The notes beneath the pieces are model-generated. The model did not search any database, was not told the origin of the DNA, and saw only the letters and a program-made list of their open reading frames with translations. 64,000 nucleotides of DNA from the NCBI RefSeq assembly GCF_029194005.1, contig NZ_JARFVA010000003.1, forward strand, positions 62,001-126,000, in the 5' to 3' direction. The position numbers and the translations under genes were made by a program. The DNA is from Flagellimonas okinawensis (GTDB lineage: Bacteria; Bacteroidota; Bacteroidia; Flavobacteriales; Flavobacteriaceae). Shown one piece after another: positions 18,584 to 27,180 of the stretch. Positions within the stretch are counted from its first letter, which is position 1; each line of letters begins with the position of its first letter.

Positions 18584-19582
18584 ATGGAACGACGCAAATT
18601 CCTTAAAAATTCCAGTCTATCGGCTGCTGGACTTGTTTCCGCCTCTACTCTGGTTGCGTGCAAATCGGAGACCAAACCAGAAACCACCTTGGCCGCATCC
18701 ATTGCTCCAGAACCTATTAAACCCATCGTGGTATGTACCTGGAATTTCTTTAATGCTTCCGAAAAGGCTTGGGAGGTATTAAAATCGGGCGGGAGTGCCC
18801 TCGATGCCGTAGAGCAGGGTGTAATGGTGGAAGAAGCTGACGAGACCAACGAAACGGTGGGCAAAGGAGGAAGACCAGACAGAGATGGCAACGTGACCTT
18901 GGATGCATGTATTATGGACAAAGATGGCAATTGTGGATCTGTTGTCTGCATGCAAAATATTGTGCATCCCGTTTCCGTGGCCAGGAAAGTAATGGAGGAA
19001 ACCCCTCATATAATTTTGGCAGGCAAGGGAGCAGAAAAATTTGCTTACGAACAAGGTTTTAAAAAAGAAGATCTATTCACCGAGAGTACACGAAAACAAT
19101 ATGAAGATTGGTTGAAAACTTCCAAATACGAGACCACAATCAACATAGAGAACCATGATACCATTGGCATGCTGGCCATTGATGACAATGGGGATATTGC
19201 CGGAGCTTGCACCACAAGCGGAATGGCCTACAAGGTAGCTGGGCGCGTTGGCGATTCCCCTATTATCGGAGCCGGATTATTTATTGATAACGAAGTAGGA
19301 GGTGCAACGGCTACTGGGGTTGGAGAGGAAGTGATACGAACAGTGGGAAGTTTTTTGATCGTGGAATTGATGCGCCAGGGCAAAAGTCCTCAAGAGGCAT
19401 GCGAAGAAGGTGTAAAACGCATCATGAAGAAAAATGAAGGACGAAAGGATTTTCAAATAGGGTTCTTGGCCATTAATAAAAATGGGGAAACTGGTGGGTA
19501 CTGCGTACATCCTGGGTTTACCTATCGTGAATATTCCGACCAAGGGCACGAGAATCGAGAAGTGGTCAGTTTTTACGAATAG
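18584..19582 (+). CDS. Tat-exported N4-(beta-N-acetylglucosaminyl)-L-asparaginase (Ntn hydrolase)
   Basis: Glycosylasparaginase cleaves the GlcNAc-Asn bond left after breakdown of N-glycoproteins. The 332-residue product starts with a twin-arginine signal (MERRKFLKNSSLSAAG) and a lipobox-like TLVAC, so export as a folded lipoprotein is likely. The autoprocessing site is HDTIGML, where Thr becomes the new N-terminal nucleophile. GRVGDSPIIGAGLFIDNEV and ATATGVGEEVIR are substrate-binding motifs of the family. The 5' region has TATCTTTA at 18548-18555, a possible -7 box. It is a single gene. Confidence 0.9.
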   Translation: MERRKFLKNSSLSAAGLVSASTLVACKSETKPETTLAASIAPEPIKPIVVCTWNFFNASEKAWEVLKSGGSALDAVEQGVMVEEADETNETVGKGGRPDRDGNVTLDACIMDKDGNCGSVVCMQNIVHPVSVARKVMEETPHIILAGKGAEKFAYEQGFKKEDLFTESTRKQYEDWLKTSKYETTINIENHDTIGMLAIDDNGDIAGACTTSGMAYKVAGRVGDSPIIGAGLFIDNEVGGATATGVGEEVIRTVGSFLIVELMRQGKSPQEACEEGVKRIMKKNEGRKDFQIGFLAINKNGETGGYCVHPGFTYREYSDQGHENREVVSFYE

Positions 19583-19610
19583 AGGTTGGAAATGAGACTA
19601 CTTCGATTTC

Positions 19611-19626
19611 AGACTCAAGAATCAGG
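19611..19626. repeat. Short AATCAAG/ACTCAAG-type repeat tract, left of the AT-rich gene
   Basis: AGACTCAAGAATCAGG is built of heptamer-like units resembling those found in opposite orientation at 20178-20196, on the other side of the AT-rich gene. The similarity is partial, so this is a suggestion only. Confidence 0.35.
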
Positions 19627-20160
19627 ATGGTAGAATCAAATAATAAAGTGACCAAATACTCATCCTCCTCTAGTTATTTTATTTTTGAGGCAATTTTTGC
19701 TTCAATAATTCTAGCAGCAATTGGATATTCTATTTTCTCTTCAACAGATTCAATATTTATCAAAACAATAACCGTCACATTTTCATTATTGATATTAGCG
19801 TCAATTGCATTTTACCTAAGAAGTATAGTATTTAGCATCTTCTTTTATGACTCCGAGATAGTTATTGATTTTCATTTAAAAAGCCAAAAAACTAAATTAA
19901 ATTATACAGAAATGGTTGGAATAAAATATATCTCAGTTCAAAAATCCCCAGACATGAACAGAATATATTTTAAAACTAGAAATGGCAAAAAGAGCAAAAA
20001 ATTTCAAGCCGTAGCATTTGATGATGAATTTATCGAATTCATTGATTGGCTTAAATCAAAGAATCCAAAAATCGAGGTATCCGTTATTCCCTCTGACCAT
20101 TATCTAAATGAAAAAATGTTTGGGCCTAAATACAAGAAATACATTAAAAAAACCCTATAA
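19627..20160 (+). CDS. Hypothetical two-transmembrane protein, AT-rich
   Basis: I do not recognise this 177-residue protein. Two hydrophobic segments (about residues 18-36 and 44-70) are followed by a soluble domain with strand-rich sequence (IVIDFHLKSQKTKLNYTEM, IKYISVQKSPDMNRIYFKT, EFIEFIDWLKSKNP). The order of two membrane helices then a small beta domain recalls bacterial PH-like (bPH) membrane proteins, but no signature residue proves it. One sampled 60-base line (19681-19740) has 17 G+C (28 percent), clearly lower than neighbouring genes, and Lys/Ile/Ser codons are A/T-ending, which suggests recent acquisition. Confidence 0.7.
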   Translation: MVESNNKVTKYSSSSSYFIFEAIFASIILAAIGYSIFSSTDSIFIKTITVTFSLLILASIAFYLRSIVFSIFFYDSEIVIDFHLKSQKTKLNYTEMVGIKYISVQKSPDMNRIYFKTRNGKKSKKFQAVAFDDEFIEFIDWLKSKNPKIEVSVIPSDHYLNEKMFGPKYKKYIKKTL

Positions 20161-20177
20161 TTCTGCCTTTGGTCTAG

Positions 20178-20196
20178 CCTCTTGACTCTTGATTCC
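20178..20196. repeat. Short CTTGATTC-type repeat tract, right of the AT-rich gene
   Basis: CCTCTTGACTCTTGATTCC is the inverse-orientation counterpart of the tract at 19611-19626. The two tracts bracket the AT-rich membrane-protein gene. Confidence 0.35.
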
Positions 20197-20202
20197 AAAA
20201 TC

Positions 20203-20235
20203 TTGGTTCTTTTTAAACTTCAATTCGTACTTTTA
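20203..20235 (+). promoter_or_regulatory. Possible promoter of polA
   Basis: TTG (20203-20205), 22 bases, then TACTTTTA (20228-20235), one base off TAnnTTTG. The leader would be about 60 bases. Confidence 0.3.
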
Positions 20236-20300
20236 ATCCCCACCCCATTCAGGGTACCTCATATTGTTTATTGAACATTGTTAATTGTTAACTAAATAAA

Positions 20301-23135
20301 ATGTCCGAACAAAAAAGACTTTTTTTATTAGACGCCTACGCGCTCATTTTTCGTGGTTATTATGCCCTTATCAAAAATCCAAGAATCAATTCCAAGGGAA
20401 TGGATACCTCGGCCATCATGGGGTTTGTAAATTCCCTGTTTGATGTGATCAAACGTGAACAGCCAGACCACTTGGCCGTTGCCTTTGATAAAGGAGGCAG
20501 TGTGGAGCGTACCGAATTGTTCGAGGACTACAAAGCGAACCGTGACGAAACTCCCGATGCCATCCGTATAGCAGTACCATATATCCAACAGATCCTTAAA
20601 GCAATGAAGATTCCCGTTGTGGAACTAGAAGGGTACGAAGCAGATGATCTTATTGGAACCTTGGCCAAACAGGCGGAAAAGGAAAATTATAAAGTGTTCA
20701 TGGTAACGCCTGATAAGGATTTTGGCCAATTGGTTAGCGAAAACATTTTCATGTACCGCCCTGCTCGAATGGGGAATGGCATCGAAATTTGGGGCATACC
20801 TGAAATTCAGAAGCGTTTTGGTGTAAAACGTCCCGAACAAGTAATAGACTATTTGGGAATGATGGGTGATGCCAGTGACAATATTCCGGGACTTCCTGGT
20901 GTGGGCGACAAAACCGCAAAAAAATTCTTGGATCAATTCGATTCTTTGGAAGGGCTTTTGGCAAATACCGACCAGCTCAAAGGTAAAATGAAAGAGAAGG
21001 TAGAGGAAAATGCCGAACTGGGGAGATTATCCCGAAAACTGGCGGAGATAAAAACCGATTGTGAAGTACAGTTCCATGCAGAGGATTACGAAATGTGTCC
21101 GCCAGATGCAGAAAAGGTTCAGGAGATTTTTGAAGAACTGGAGTTCCGTCGACTCAAGGACCAATTCATTAAGTTATTTACAGGTGAGGCAGAGACCAGT
21201 ACCCAAGTAACCAATACAAAAACGGCAAAGGAAGAGGCCAAAGTAGCAGGTAGTGGCCAGTTCACCTTGTTCGGAGGGGACCCATCCGAGGCCGCTGCCA
21301 CGATAAAGGATGTGAACAGCCGCTTGACCATTGGTGATGTACCCCATTTTTATCAAAATGTAAAAGAAGGAAAGAGCATGGAACTCTTTCTGGAGATGTT
21401 AATGAAACAAACTTCCGTATGTTTTGATACCGAGACCACTTCGTTAAATCCACTGGAAGCAGAACTGGTGGGCATCGCTTTTAGCTGGTCACCGGGCAAG
21501 GGATTCTACGTGCCTTTCCCCGATAACGAGAACGATGCCAAACCCTTGATTGAAAAACTGCGCCCATTTTTTGAATCCGAAAACATTGAAAAAGTCGGAC
21601 AAAACCTCAAGTACGACATTAAGGTAATGCAAAACTACGGTGTGGAGGTCAACGGCAAATTGTTCGATACCATGTTGGCCCACTACCTTATCAATCCGGA
21701 TATGCGGCACAATATGGACGTGCTATCCGAGACCTATCTCAATTACACTCCTATATCGATCACTGAACTTATTGGCAAAAAGGGCAAGAACCAACTCAAC
21801 ATGCGAGATGTTCCTTTGGAAAAACAAACAGAGTATGCGGTGGAGGATGCCGATATTACTTTTCAGTTAGGGTTAAAATTCACTCCGGAATTAAAAGAGG
21901 CCCATACCGATAAGTTGTTCGAAGATATCGAGATTCCTTTGGTTCGTGTACTGGCCGATATGGAGTTGGAGGGCATTAATCTGGACAAAGATTATCTGGG
22001 TGGCCTTTCGGAGCAGTTGGACAAGGACATCAAGGAACTAGAACAAAATATTTACGAAGAGGCTGGGGAAGAATTCAACATTGCCTCTCCCAAACAGTTG
22101 GGCGACATCCTTTTTGGCAAGTTAAAATTGGTGGACAAACCCAAAAAGACTAAAACAGGACAATTTTCCACTTCGGAAGATGTGCTTTCGTACCTAGCAA
22201 AAGACCACAAAATCATTCAAAACGTACTGGATTATCGCGGACTGGCCAAACTAAAGAGTACTTACGTAGACGCGCTTCCCAACGAAGTACAGGAAAAAAC
22301 GGGTCGCGTACACACCGATTATATGCAAACCGTAGCCGCTACGGGCCGTTTGAGCAGTAACAACCCGAACTTGCAGAACATACCAATCCGTACCGAGAGG
22401 GGACGACAGGTGCGAAAGGCTTTTATCCCACGGGATGAAAATTATGTGCTCTTGGCTGCGGATTACTCTCAAATAGAACTGCGTATTATCGCTGCTTTGA
22501 GCGAGGAGGACACCATGATCTCCGCCTTTAAAAATGGAGAGGATATTCACGCTTCAACGGCGTCAAAAGTATTTAACGTGCCGATTAACGAAGTTACCCG
22601 TGAACAGCGAAGCAATGCCAAAACGGTCAACTTTGGGATTATTTACGGGGTGTCGGCCTTTGGGTTGAGCAACCAAACCGACTTGAGCCGCTCCGAGGCC
22701 AAAGAACTTATCGACACTTATTACAAAACCTATCCCAAATTGCGAAATTATATGAGCGAGCAAGTGGATTTTGCTCGTGACCATGGGTATGTGCAAACGG
22801 TATTGGGCCGTCGCCGATATCTAAAAGATATCAATGCCGGAAACCAAGTGGTGCGTGGTGCCGCGGAACGTAACGCGGTAAACGCCCCGATTCAAGGAAG
22901 TGCAGCGGACATCATCAAAATTGCGATGATTAACATCCATAAAAAGCTCTCGGAAGGCAAGTACAAAACCAAAATGTTGTTGCAGGTGCACGATGAATTG
23001 GTGTTCGATTGCTACAAACCCGAATTGGAGGAAATGAAAGAACTCATTAAATCTGAAATGGAGCACGCATACGAACTATCGGTACCCTTGGATGTGGAAG
23101 TCGGCATTGGTGAGAATTGGTTGGAGGCACATTGA
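20301..23135 (+). CDS. polA: DNA polymerase I
   Basis: PolA fills gaps and removes RNA primers in replication and repair. All three domains of the 944-residue protein look active. The 5'-nuclease (residues 1-290) has DAYALIFRGYYA, EGYEADDLIG, TPDKDFGQLV and GDASDNIPG. The 3'-5' exonuclease (about 370-550) keeps its acidic residues: FDTETTS, LKYDIKVM and YAVEDAD. The polymerase domain has DYSQIELR (motif A), RSNAKTVNFGIIYG (motif B) and LQVHDELVFD (motif C). Length is normal. It is followed after 14 bases by a DMP19-like gene. Confidence 0.97.
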   Translation: MSEQKRLFLLDAYALIFRGYYALIKNPRINSKGMDTSAIMGFVNSLFDVIKREQPDHLAVAFDKGGSVERTELFEDYKANRDETPDAIRIAVPYIQQILKAMKIPVVELEGYEADDLIGTLAKQAEKENYKVFMVTPDKDFGQLVSENIFMYRPARMGNGIEIWGIPEIQKRFGVKRPEQVIDYLGMMGDASDNIPGLPGVGDKTAKKFLDQFDSLEGLLANTDQLKGKMKEKVEENAELGRLSRKLAEIKTDCEVQFHAEDYEMCPPDAEKVQEIFEELEFRRLKDQFIKLFTGEAETSTQVTNTKTAKEEAKVAGSGQFTLFGGDPSEAAATIKDVNSRLTIGDVPHFYQNVKEGKSMELFLEMLMKQTSVCFDTETTSLNPLEAELVGIAFSWSPGKGFYVPFPDNENDAKPLIEKLRPFFESENIEKVGQNLKYDIKVMQNYGVEVNGKLFDTMLAHYLINPDMRHNMDVLSETYLNYTPISITELIGKKGKNQLNMRDVPLEKQTEYAVEDADITFQLGLKFTPELKEAHTDKLFEDIEIPLVRVLADMELEGINLDKDYLGGLSEQLDKDIKELEQNIYEEAGEEFNIASPKQLGDILFGKLKLVDKPKKTKTGQFSTSEDVLSYLAKDHKIIQNVLDYRGLAKLKSTYVDALPNEVQEKTGRVHTDYMQTVAATGRLSSNNPNLQNIPIRTERGRQVRKAFIPRDENYVLLAADYSQIELRIIAALSEEDTMISAFKNGEDIHASTASKVFNVPINEVTREQRSNAKTVNFGIIYGVSAFGLSNQTDLSRSEAKELIDTYYKTYPKLRNYMSEQVDFARDHGYVQTVLGRRRYLKDINAGNQVVRGAAERNAVNAPIQGSAADIIKIAMINIHKKLSEGKYKTKMLLQVHDELVFDCYKPELEEMKELIKSEMEHAYELSVPLDVEVGIGENWLEAH

Positions 23136-23149
23136 TCAATTGATAAGTA

Positions 23150-23809
23150 GTGAAGCTAGCCATATTTATCGCCATCATTGTTTTCCTGAAATATCTGGTC
23201 CCACGATTGGTAGATTTTGGAGCTCCCCAAAAAACAACACCTAAAACCGAGTGGGATTATAGAGTTAGATTTGCCAAACTAAACAAGGAAATATTTGATA
23301 ATGCCAATCCGGAAGAAAGGGAGGAAATACTTTATTATTATACACAAAAATTAAGGAAAGCCGACAATTATAGTGATGCCTCTTATAAAAACATGCCCAA
23401 ACCTCTTCAAATTGTTTTTTTAATTAACGAATTGGAAATGGAGGTCAATAATGGAGGTTATCTACAATTTTTCACCAATTCTTCAGGCAGATATGTGGAT
23501 GAAACACTTGAAGCCCTAGATTTGATTGGAGCTACACACAACTATCAACTCTTATTAAATGCAGTTGAAACCCTTTTCAAACATAATGAAAGCACCGAGA
23601 ACTTGAATAAAAGAATCAGTTCAAAAACATTGCACAAGATTATCGATGTTTCCGAATTTTATGGCAATAGCGAATTGCAAAATGCATTGAACAAACTGGA
23701 TCAAGAATTCTTCAAATACAAAGAAAATCTTTCGAAATTGAAGATGGAATATTTTGAAAAAAATAAAGAGCAGCTCTGGAGCGAATTAAAAGAAAACATT
23801 AGGGAATAA
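23150..23809 (+). CDS. DMP19-like (DUF4375) domain protein with N-terminal membrane anchor
   Basis: The 219-residue product has one hydrophobic segment (about 3-18, IFIAIIVFLKYLVP) and then a domain whose centre, NELEMEVNNGGYLQFFTNSS followed by ETLEALDLIGA, matches the DMP19/DUF4375 signature. DMP19 of Neisseria is an acidic DNA-mimic protein; most other members have no known function, so DNA mimicry here is not implied. A start at GTG 23150 is used, 14 bases after polA, so they may be co-transcribed. Base composition is AT-rich compared with polA, hinting at separate ancestry. The C-terminus is a charged helix. Confidence 0.7.
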   Translation: MKLAIFIAIIVFLKYLVPRLVDFGAPQKTTPKTEWDYRVRFAKLNKEIFDNANPEEREEILYYYTQKLRKADNYSDASYKNMPKPLQIVFLINELEMEVNNGGYLQFFTNSSGRYVDETLEALDLIGATHNYQLLLNAVETLFKHNESTENLNKRISSKTLHKIIDVSEFYGNSELQNALNKLDQEFFKYKENLSKLKMEYFEKNKEQLWSELKENIRE

Positions 23810-23914
23810 CATACTTAAATAAAATAGCTCAAAGCATTACCCAATTAAATGCCTATCTTGAGATGTCGTTTTTCAGACAACATCAATTACCCACATCAAA
23901 ATCAACTGCACAAC

Positions 23915-24733
23915 ATGAAAATTATCAAACTAACTATGCTTTCGGTCGTACTGGCCATAGCGAGCTGCGGCAATCCAAACCCAGAAACCAAGGAAACTAC
24001 CGAAACACCCAAAACTACAGAAGTCCAAAGGGAATTTTATCAACTCAAAATCTACTCCTTGAGCTCTGAAGAGCAAGTGGCCACAGTGGATGCATATCTT
24101 AAGAATGCATTTATGCCAGCCGTTAAAAAACAGGGTATCGACAAAGTCGGGGTGTTCAAATCACGCCCCTCCGATACCGATACGGTCCAAAAAACCTTTG
24201 TTCTGCTACCCTTCGAGAGTTTAGGACAATTCCAAACATTGGAAAACCAGCTTCTAAAAGACTCAACATATATTGACGCAGGTGCCACTTATATCGATGC
24301 GAATTATGACAACCCGTCCTATGATCGTATTGAATCCATCCTATTACAAGCCTTTCCCGATATGCCTCAAATGGAGGCTCCCGAATTGGACAGCCCAAGA
24401 TCCGAACGAGTATATGAACTGCGTAGCTATGAATCTTCCTCTGAAAAATACTATCGCAACAAGGTCGACATGTTCAATGCCGGTGGCGAAATACCACTTT
24501 TTGACCGCTTGGACTTTCAGGCCGTATTTTATGGGGAGGTGATTTCGGGTGCCAACATGCCCAACCTTATGTACATGACCACCCATGCCGATATGGACAC
24601 TAGAAACGAGCATTGGGATGATTTTGTAAATTCCCCGGAATGGAAAGAACTGATTTCCATGCCCAAGTATGAGAATAATATATCCCATATAGATATGTGG
24701 TTCCTCTACCCTACCGAATATTCAGATTATTAA
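23915..24733 (+). CDS. NIPSNAP-family lipoprotein
   Basis: The ATG at 23915 starts a lipoprotein signal, MKIIKLTMLSVVLAIASC, with Cys18 as anchor. The mature part has two repeats of a ferredoxin-like alpha/beta fold: FYQLKIYSLSSEEQVATVDA with VGVFKSRPSDTD, and YELRSYESSSEKYYRNKVDM with GEVISGANMPNLMYMTTHAD. This is the NIPSNAP layout. The role in bacteria is unclear. A longer frame back to 23849 lacks signal features and overlaps a TATCTTG box (23854-23860), so it was rejected. A thioredoxin gene follows 9 bases downstream. Confidence 0.85.
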   Translation: MKIIKLTMLSVVLAIASCGNPNPETKETTETPKTTEVQREFYQLKIYSLSSEEQVATVDAYLKNAFMPAVKKQGIDKVGVFKSRPSDTDTVQKTFVLLPFESLGQFQTLENQLLKDSTYIDAGATYIDANYDNPSYDRIESILLQAFPDMPQMEAPELDSPRSERVYELRSYESSSEKYYRNKVDMFNAGGEIPLFDRLDFQAVFYGEVISGANMPNLMYMTTHADMDTRNEHWDDFVNSPEWKELISMPKYENNISHIDMWFLYPTEYSDY

Positions 24734-24742
24734 TTTCTATAA

Positions 24743-25027
24743 ATGATTCAACTGATTTATTTTACGGGCAAGACCTGCGGAGTCTGCAAGGTCTTAAAGC
24801 CAAAACTACTGGAAGCGGTACAGGAAAACTTTCCCAAAGTAAACATCCGTGTTGTGGATGTGGAGGAGGAAGTGGAGTTTACGGGACAATCCATGGTATT
24901 TACCCTGCCGGTTGTAATCATTAAAGCGGACGACAGGGAAATGTATCGCTTTGCTAGAAGCTTTTCGGTATATGAGGTTTTGGACAAGTTGAAGCGATTG
25001 AGCGGAGAGCAGCAGCTAAATTCCTAA
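24743..25027 (+). CDS. Thioredoxin family protein (CGVC active site)
   Basis: This short (94 residues) cytoplasmic thioredoxin-fold protein has active site GKTCGVCKVLKP near residues 9-20, the loop VVDVEEEVEFTGQS and a cis-proline in FTLPVVIIKA. It should reduce disulfides, with unknown partners. It sits 9 bases behind the NIPSNAP lipoprotein gene, suggesting a two-gene operon, and ends at a terminator. Unlike the thioredoxin-like protein at 14190-14489, it keeps both cysteines. Confidence 0.88.
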   Translation: MIQLIYFTGKTCGVCKVLKPKLLEAVQENFPKVNIRVVDVEEEVEFTGQSMVFTLPVVIIKADDREMYRFARSFSVYEVLDKLKRLSGEQQLNS

Positions 25028-25031
25028 AATT

Positions 25032-25058
25032 AAAAAAGGCACCGAACGGTGCCTTTTT
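25032..25058. terminator. Bidirectional terminator after the thioredoxin gene
   Basis: AAAAAAGGCACCG and CGGTGCCTTTTT form a tight hairpin between converging genes. Confidence 0.85.
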
Positions 25059-25081
25059 CATTCCTTTTCATAGCATAATAA

Positions 25082-25645
25082 TCAATTGCCAAACATATTG
25101 GCCAATCGTGGTTTTTGACTTTTGCTCCCAATAAACAAATCCGTAAGCGGTTTAAAGTGTCGCTTCCACTGGTAGGGAGCAAAGTCAAACCACAATTTAA
25201 CTTCGGGGGCTTTGCTTTTCTCCACCTCAAAACCATTCTCAATTTGAAAATCCAAACGCTCGAACGAATTGGCGGATTCCGCCACCCCATCCTGGTAAAT
25301 AAACTGGTTCCCCCAACCTGCCATATAAAAACGTAGTGAGGAGTATTTACCCTCTGGCAGGGAAAGTACGCTCTTGGAACGGATAAAGTTTCCAGAGGAG
25401 ATTCCCTTAAGGGTAACTGGGTTCTGACCAGGAAAATCTATTATAAAATGTTCTTCACCGTGCTCATCTATGGCAGAGAGCTTGGTAATGTTCAATGACA
25501 TTTCTGAAACCCTGAGCGCCGTAGCGGGCTCATTTCTCAATATCAATTCGGTTTCTTGGGTCTCAGCACCATACCATCCTGCCATTACAGAAGGGGCATA
25601 AGGAGCTGTAGACCATATCGTTGGATAAAATCTTGTCTTTTTCAT
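25082..25645 (-). CDS. Conserved hypothetical protein
   Basis: I do not recognise this 187-residue protein. It has no signal peptide or membrane segment. Aromatic residues and strand-like blocks dominate (FYPTIWSTAPYAPSVMAGWY, ELILRNEPATALRVSEM, SSLRFYMAGWGNQFIYQDG, VKLWFDFAPYQW), so a beta-sandwich is likely. The ATG at 25643-25645 was preferred to one 33 bases upstream because TAACTTTA (25660-25667, minus) lies between or beside them and the extra residues (YLYNFRYTIA) look untranslated. The gene converges with the thioredoxin gene. Confidence 0.65.
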   Translation of the reverse strand: MKKTRFYPTIWSTAPYAPSVMAGWYGAETQETELILRNEPATALRVSEMSLNITKLSAIDEHGEEHFIIDFPGQNPVTLKGISSGNFIRSKSVLSLPEGKYSSLRFYMAGWGNQFIYQDGVAESANSFERLDFQIENGFEVEKSKAPEVKLWFDFAPYQWKRHFKPLTDLFIGSKSQKPRLANMFGN

Positions 25646-25825
25646 AGCAATTGTATATCTAAAGTTATACAGGTACAAAGTTGCGGTGGTTTTCCTACCC
25701 TCACGTCCATTGGATTGTCCAGTTTATATGCTGAATTAACCCAGAACATCCATTTTAAGAATTATTTAAGGTAAAATGACACAAAACCAATATTGATAAC
25801 ACTTACCAACGTATCTTTCCTGCCC

Positions 25826-26563
25826 ATGAAAGTGAACTATATTTTTTTATTATTGGCCTTGGTTGCGGAGATCATTGGCACCATTGGTGGTTTCGGCTCT
25901 TCGGTGTTCTTTGTACCCATTGGCAACTTCTATTTTGACTTTTATTCGGTACTTGGAATGACCGCCATATTCCACCTTTCCAGTAACATCAGTAAAATTT
26001 TTCTGTTTAAAAAAGGCCTGGACAAAAGGTTACTGCTCTACATCGGGGTTCCATCTGTAGTATTTGTTATCGTGGGAGGCTTTCTTTCAAAAATAGTCAA
26101 CAGCAATTCCCTTGAAATTGTACTCGGGGTTTTTCTGGTTGTATTTAGTCTACTATTCCTGATTAAAAGTGAGATCATTGTGCTTCCCAATAAAAAGAAC
26201 TCTATTCTGGGCGGGGCATTATCCGGGTTTTCCGCAGGACTCTTGGGCACGGGTGGAGCAATACGCGGACTTACCATGGCCGCATTCAACCTTGAAAAAA
26301 GTGCATTTATTGCAACCTCTGCCTTTATAGATTTTATGATCGATTTCTCTCGAACGTTTGTTTACTATGAGAATGGCTATATCGGTAATCAAGAATTGAC
26401 CTATTTGCCCTTTTTGTTCGCTATCGGATTGGTCGGTACTTATTTGGGCAAAAGAATACTGCATTATATCCCTCAGGAAAAGTTTCGTAAACTCAGTCTG
26501 ATTTTTATTCTTCTGATAGGATTGGCGACAATCACCAAACTCATGTTCGACTATTGGGGCTGA
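25826..26563 (+). CDS. TauE/SafE-family anion permease
   Basis: Eight hydrophobic segments over 245 residues, starting MKVNYIFLLLALVAEIIGTIGGFGSS, with the repeated family motif GFSAGLLGTGGAIRGL near residue 140, mark a TauE/SafE sulfite-or-organic-anion exporter. Substrate is unknown. TATCTTTC (25812-25819) ends 6 bases before this ATG, so the upstream TTG at 25793 is unlikely to be the start and the transcript may be nearly leaderless. The 3' end overlaps the converging MarR gene by 13 bases. Confidence 0.85.
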   Translation: MKVNYIFLLLALVAEIIGTIGGFGSSVFFVPIGNFYFDFYSVLGMTAIFHLSSNISKIFLFKKGLDKRLLLYIGVPSVVFVIVGGFLSKIVNSNSLEIVLGVFLVVFSLLFLIKSEIIVLPNKKNSILGGALSGFSAGLLGTGGAIRGLTMAAFNLEKSAFIATSAFIDFMIDFSRTFVYYENGYIGNQELTYLPFLFAIGLVGTYLGKRILHYIPQEKFRKLSLIFILLIGLATITKLMFDYWG

Positions 26564-27006
26564 TCGGTTTCATAATTATCCCCGATTTTGTCCAACACCT
26601 TTAAAAAGGTCTCAAATTCGGAGGACTCCACATTTTTTACGGCCAGCCGGCGCAGGGCCATTGCGCTGGGAAGTGTAATATCCAGAATCTCCTGTCCCTT
26701 TGGTGTCAGCTCCAATTTAAATCGCTTCTGATCACCATCAAAACGGGTCTTGGAAATCCAACCTTTGCGCTCAAGTCCGCCGATTACCCTAGATGTTGTA
26801 GCCCTATTACGGAAATTCTCGTTAACAATATCCCGCTGACTGGCATCATCTCCCAATTGATGTATTTGGTAAAGTATCACCCATTGCTCAATGGTCGTAT
26901 CCACACCTAGTTCGTCAAACTTGCGCAAATAGGCCTTTTGAATCTTCCGGAGCACCAAATCAAGGTGGAACCCCATTCCTTGTATTTCATCTATACGACT
27001 GAGCAT
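26551..27006 (-). CDS. MarR-family transcriptional regulator
   Basis: This winged-helix repressor has 151 residues: helix 1 (LDLVLRKIQKAYLRKFDELG), the DNA-reading region QRDIVNENFRNRATTSRVIG and ERKGWISKTRFDGDQKRFKL as the wing, and ELTPKGQEILD. It is transcribed divergently from hppD, and a 22-base palindrome overlaps the hppD promoter, so it very probably controls tyrosine/homogentisate catabolism in response to an aromatic ligand. Its own -7 box is at 27024-27031. The start used is the first ATG; an ATG at residue 11 is an alternative. Confidence 0.88.
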   Translation of the reverse strand: MLSRIDEIQGMGFHLDLVLRKIQKAYLRKFDELGVDTTIEQWVILYQIHQLGDDASQRDIVNENFRNRATTSRVIGGLERKGWISKTRFDGDQKRFKLELTPKGQEILDITLPSAMALRRLAVKNVESSEFETFLKVLDKIGDNYETDQPQ

Positions 27007-27023
27007 TTTTTAAAGAATAGCCA

Positions 27024-27031
27024 CAAAAATA
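27024..27031 (-). promoter_or_regulatory. -7 promoter box of the MarR gene
   Basis: CAAAAATA reads TATTTTTG on the minus strand, a perfect TAnnTTTG, 17 bases upstream of the ATG. TTTG at 27048-27051 (spacing 16) is a possible, rather close, -33 element. Confidence 0.5.
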
Positions 27032-27126
27032 GGGATTCATAATTTTTCAAAGGCCAACAATCAGGCAACACATCAATTTTAACTCAATTTTCAACCTATA
27101 AAACCCAGTTGGTATCGCAAAATTAT

Positions 27127-27151
27127 TATTTTTGTTGTTGATGCAACAAAA
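27127..27151 (+). promoter_or_regulatory. hppD promoter -7 box overlapped by a palindromic operator
   Basis: TATTTTTG (27127-27134) is a perfect -7 box. It is covered by a perfect inverted repeat, TTTTGTTG (27130-27137), 6 bases, CAACAAAA (27144-27151). A repressor bound there would block RNA polymerase. The adjacent divergent MarR gene is the natural candidate. The sequence is seen directly; the binding is inferred. Confidence 0.6.
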
Positions 27152-27180
27152 TAAAGCTGAACAATCATAAAATAGAAACC

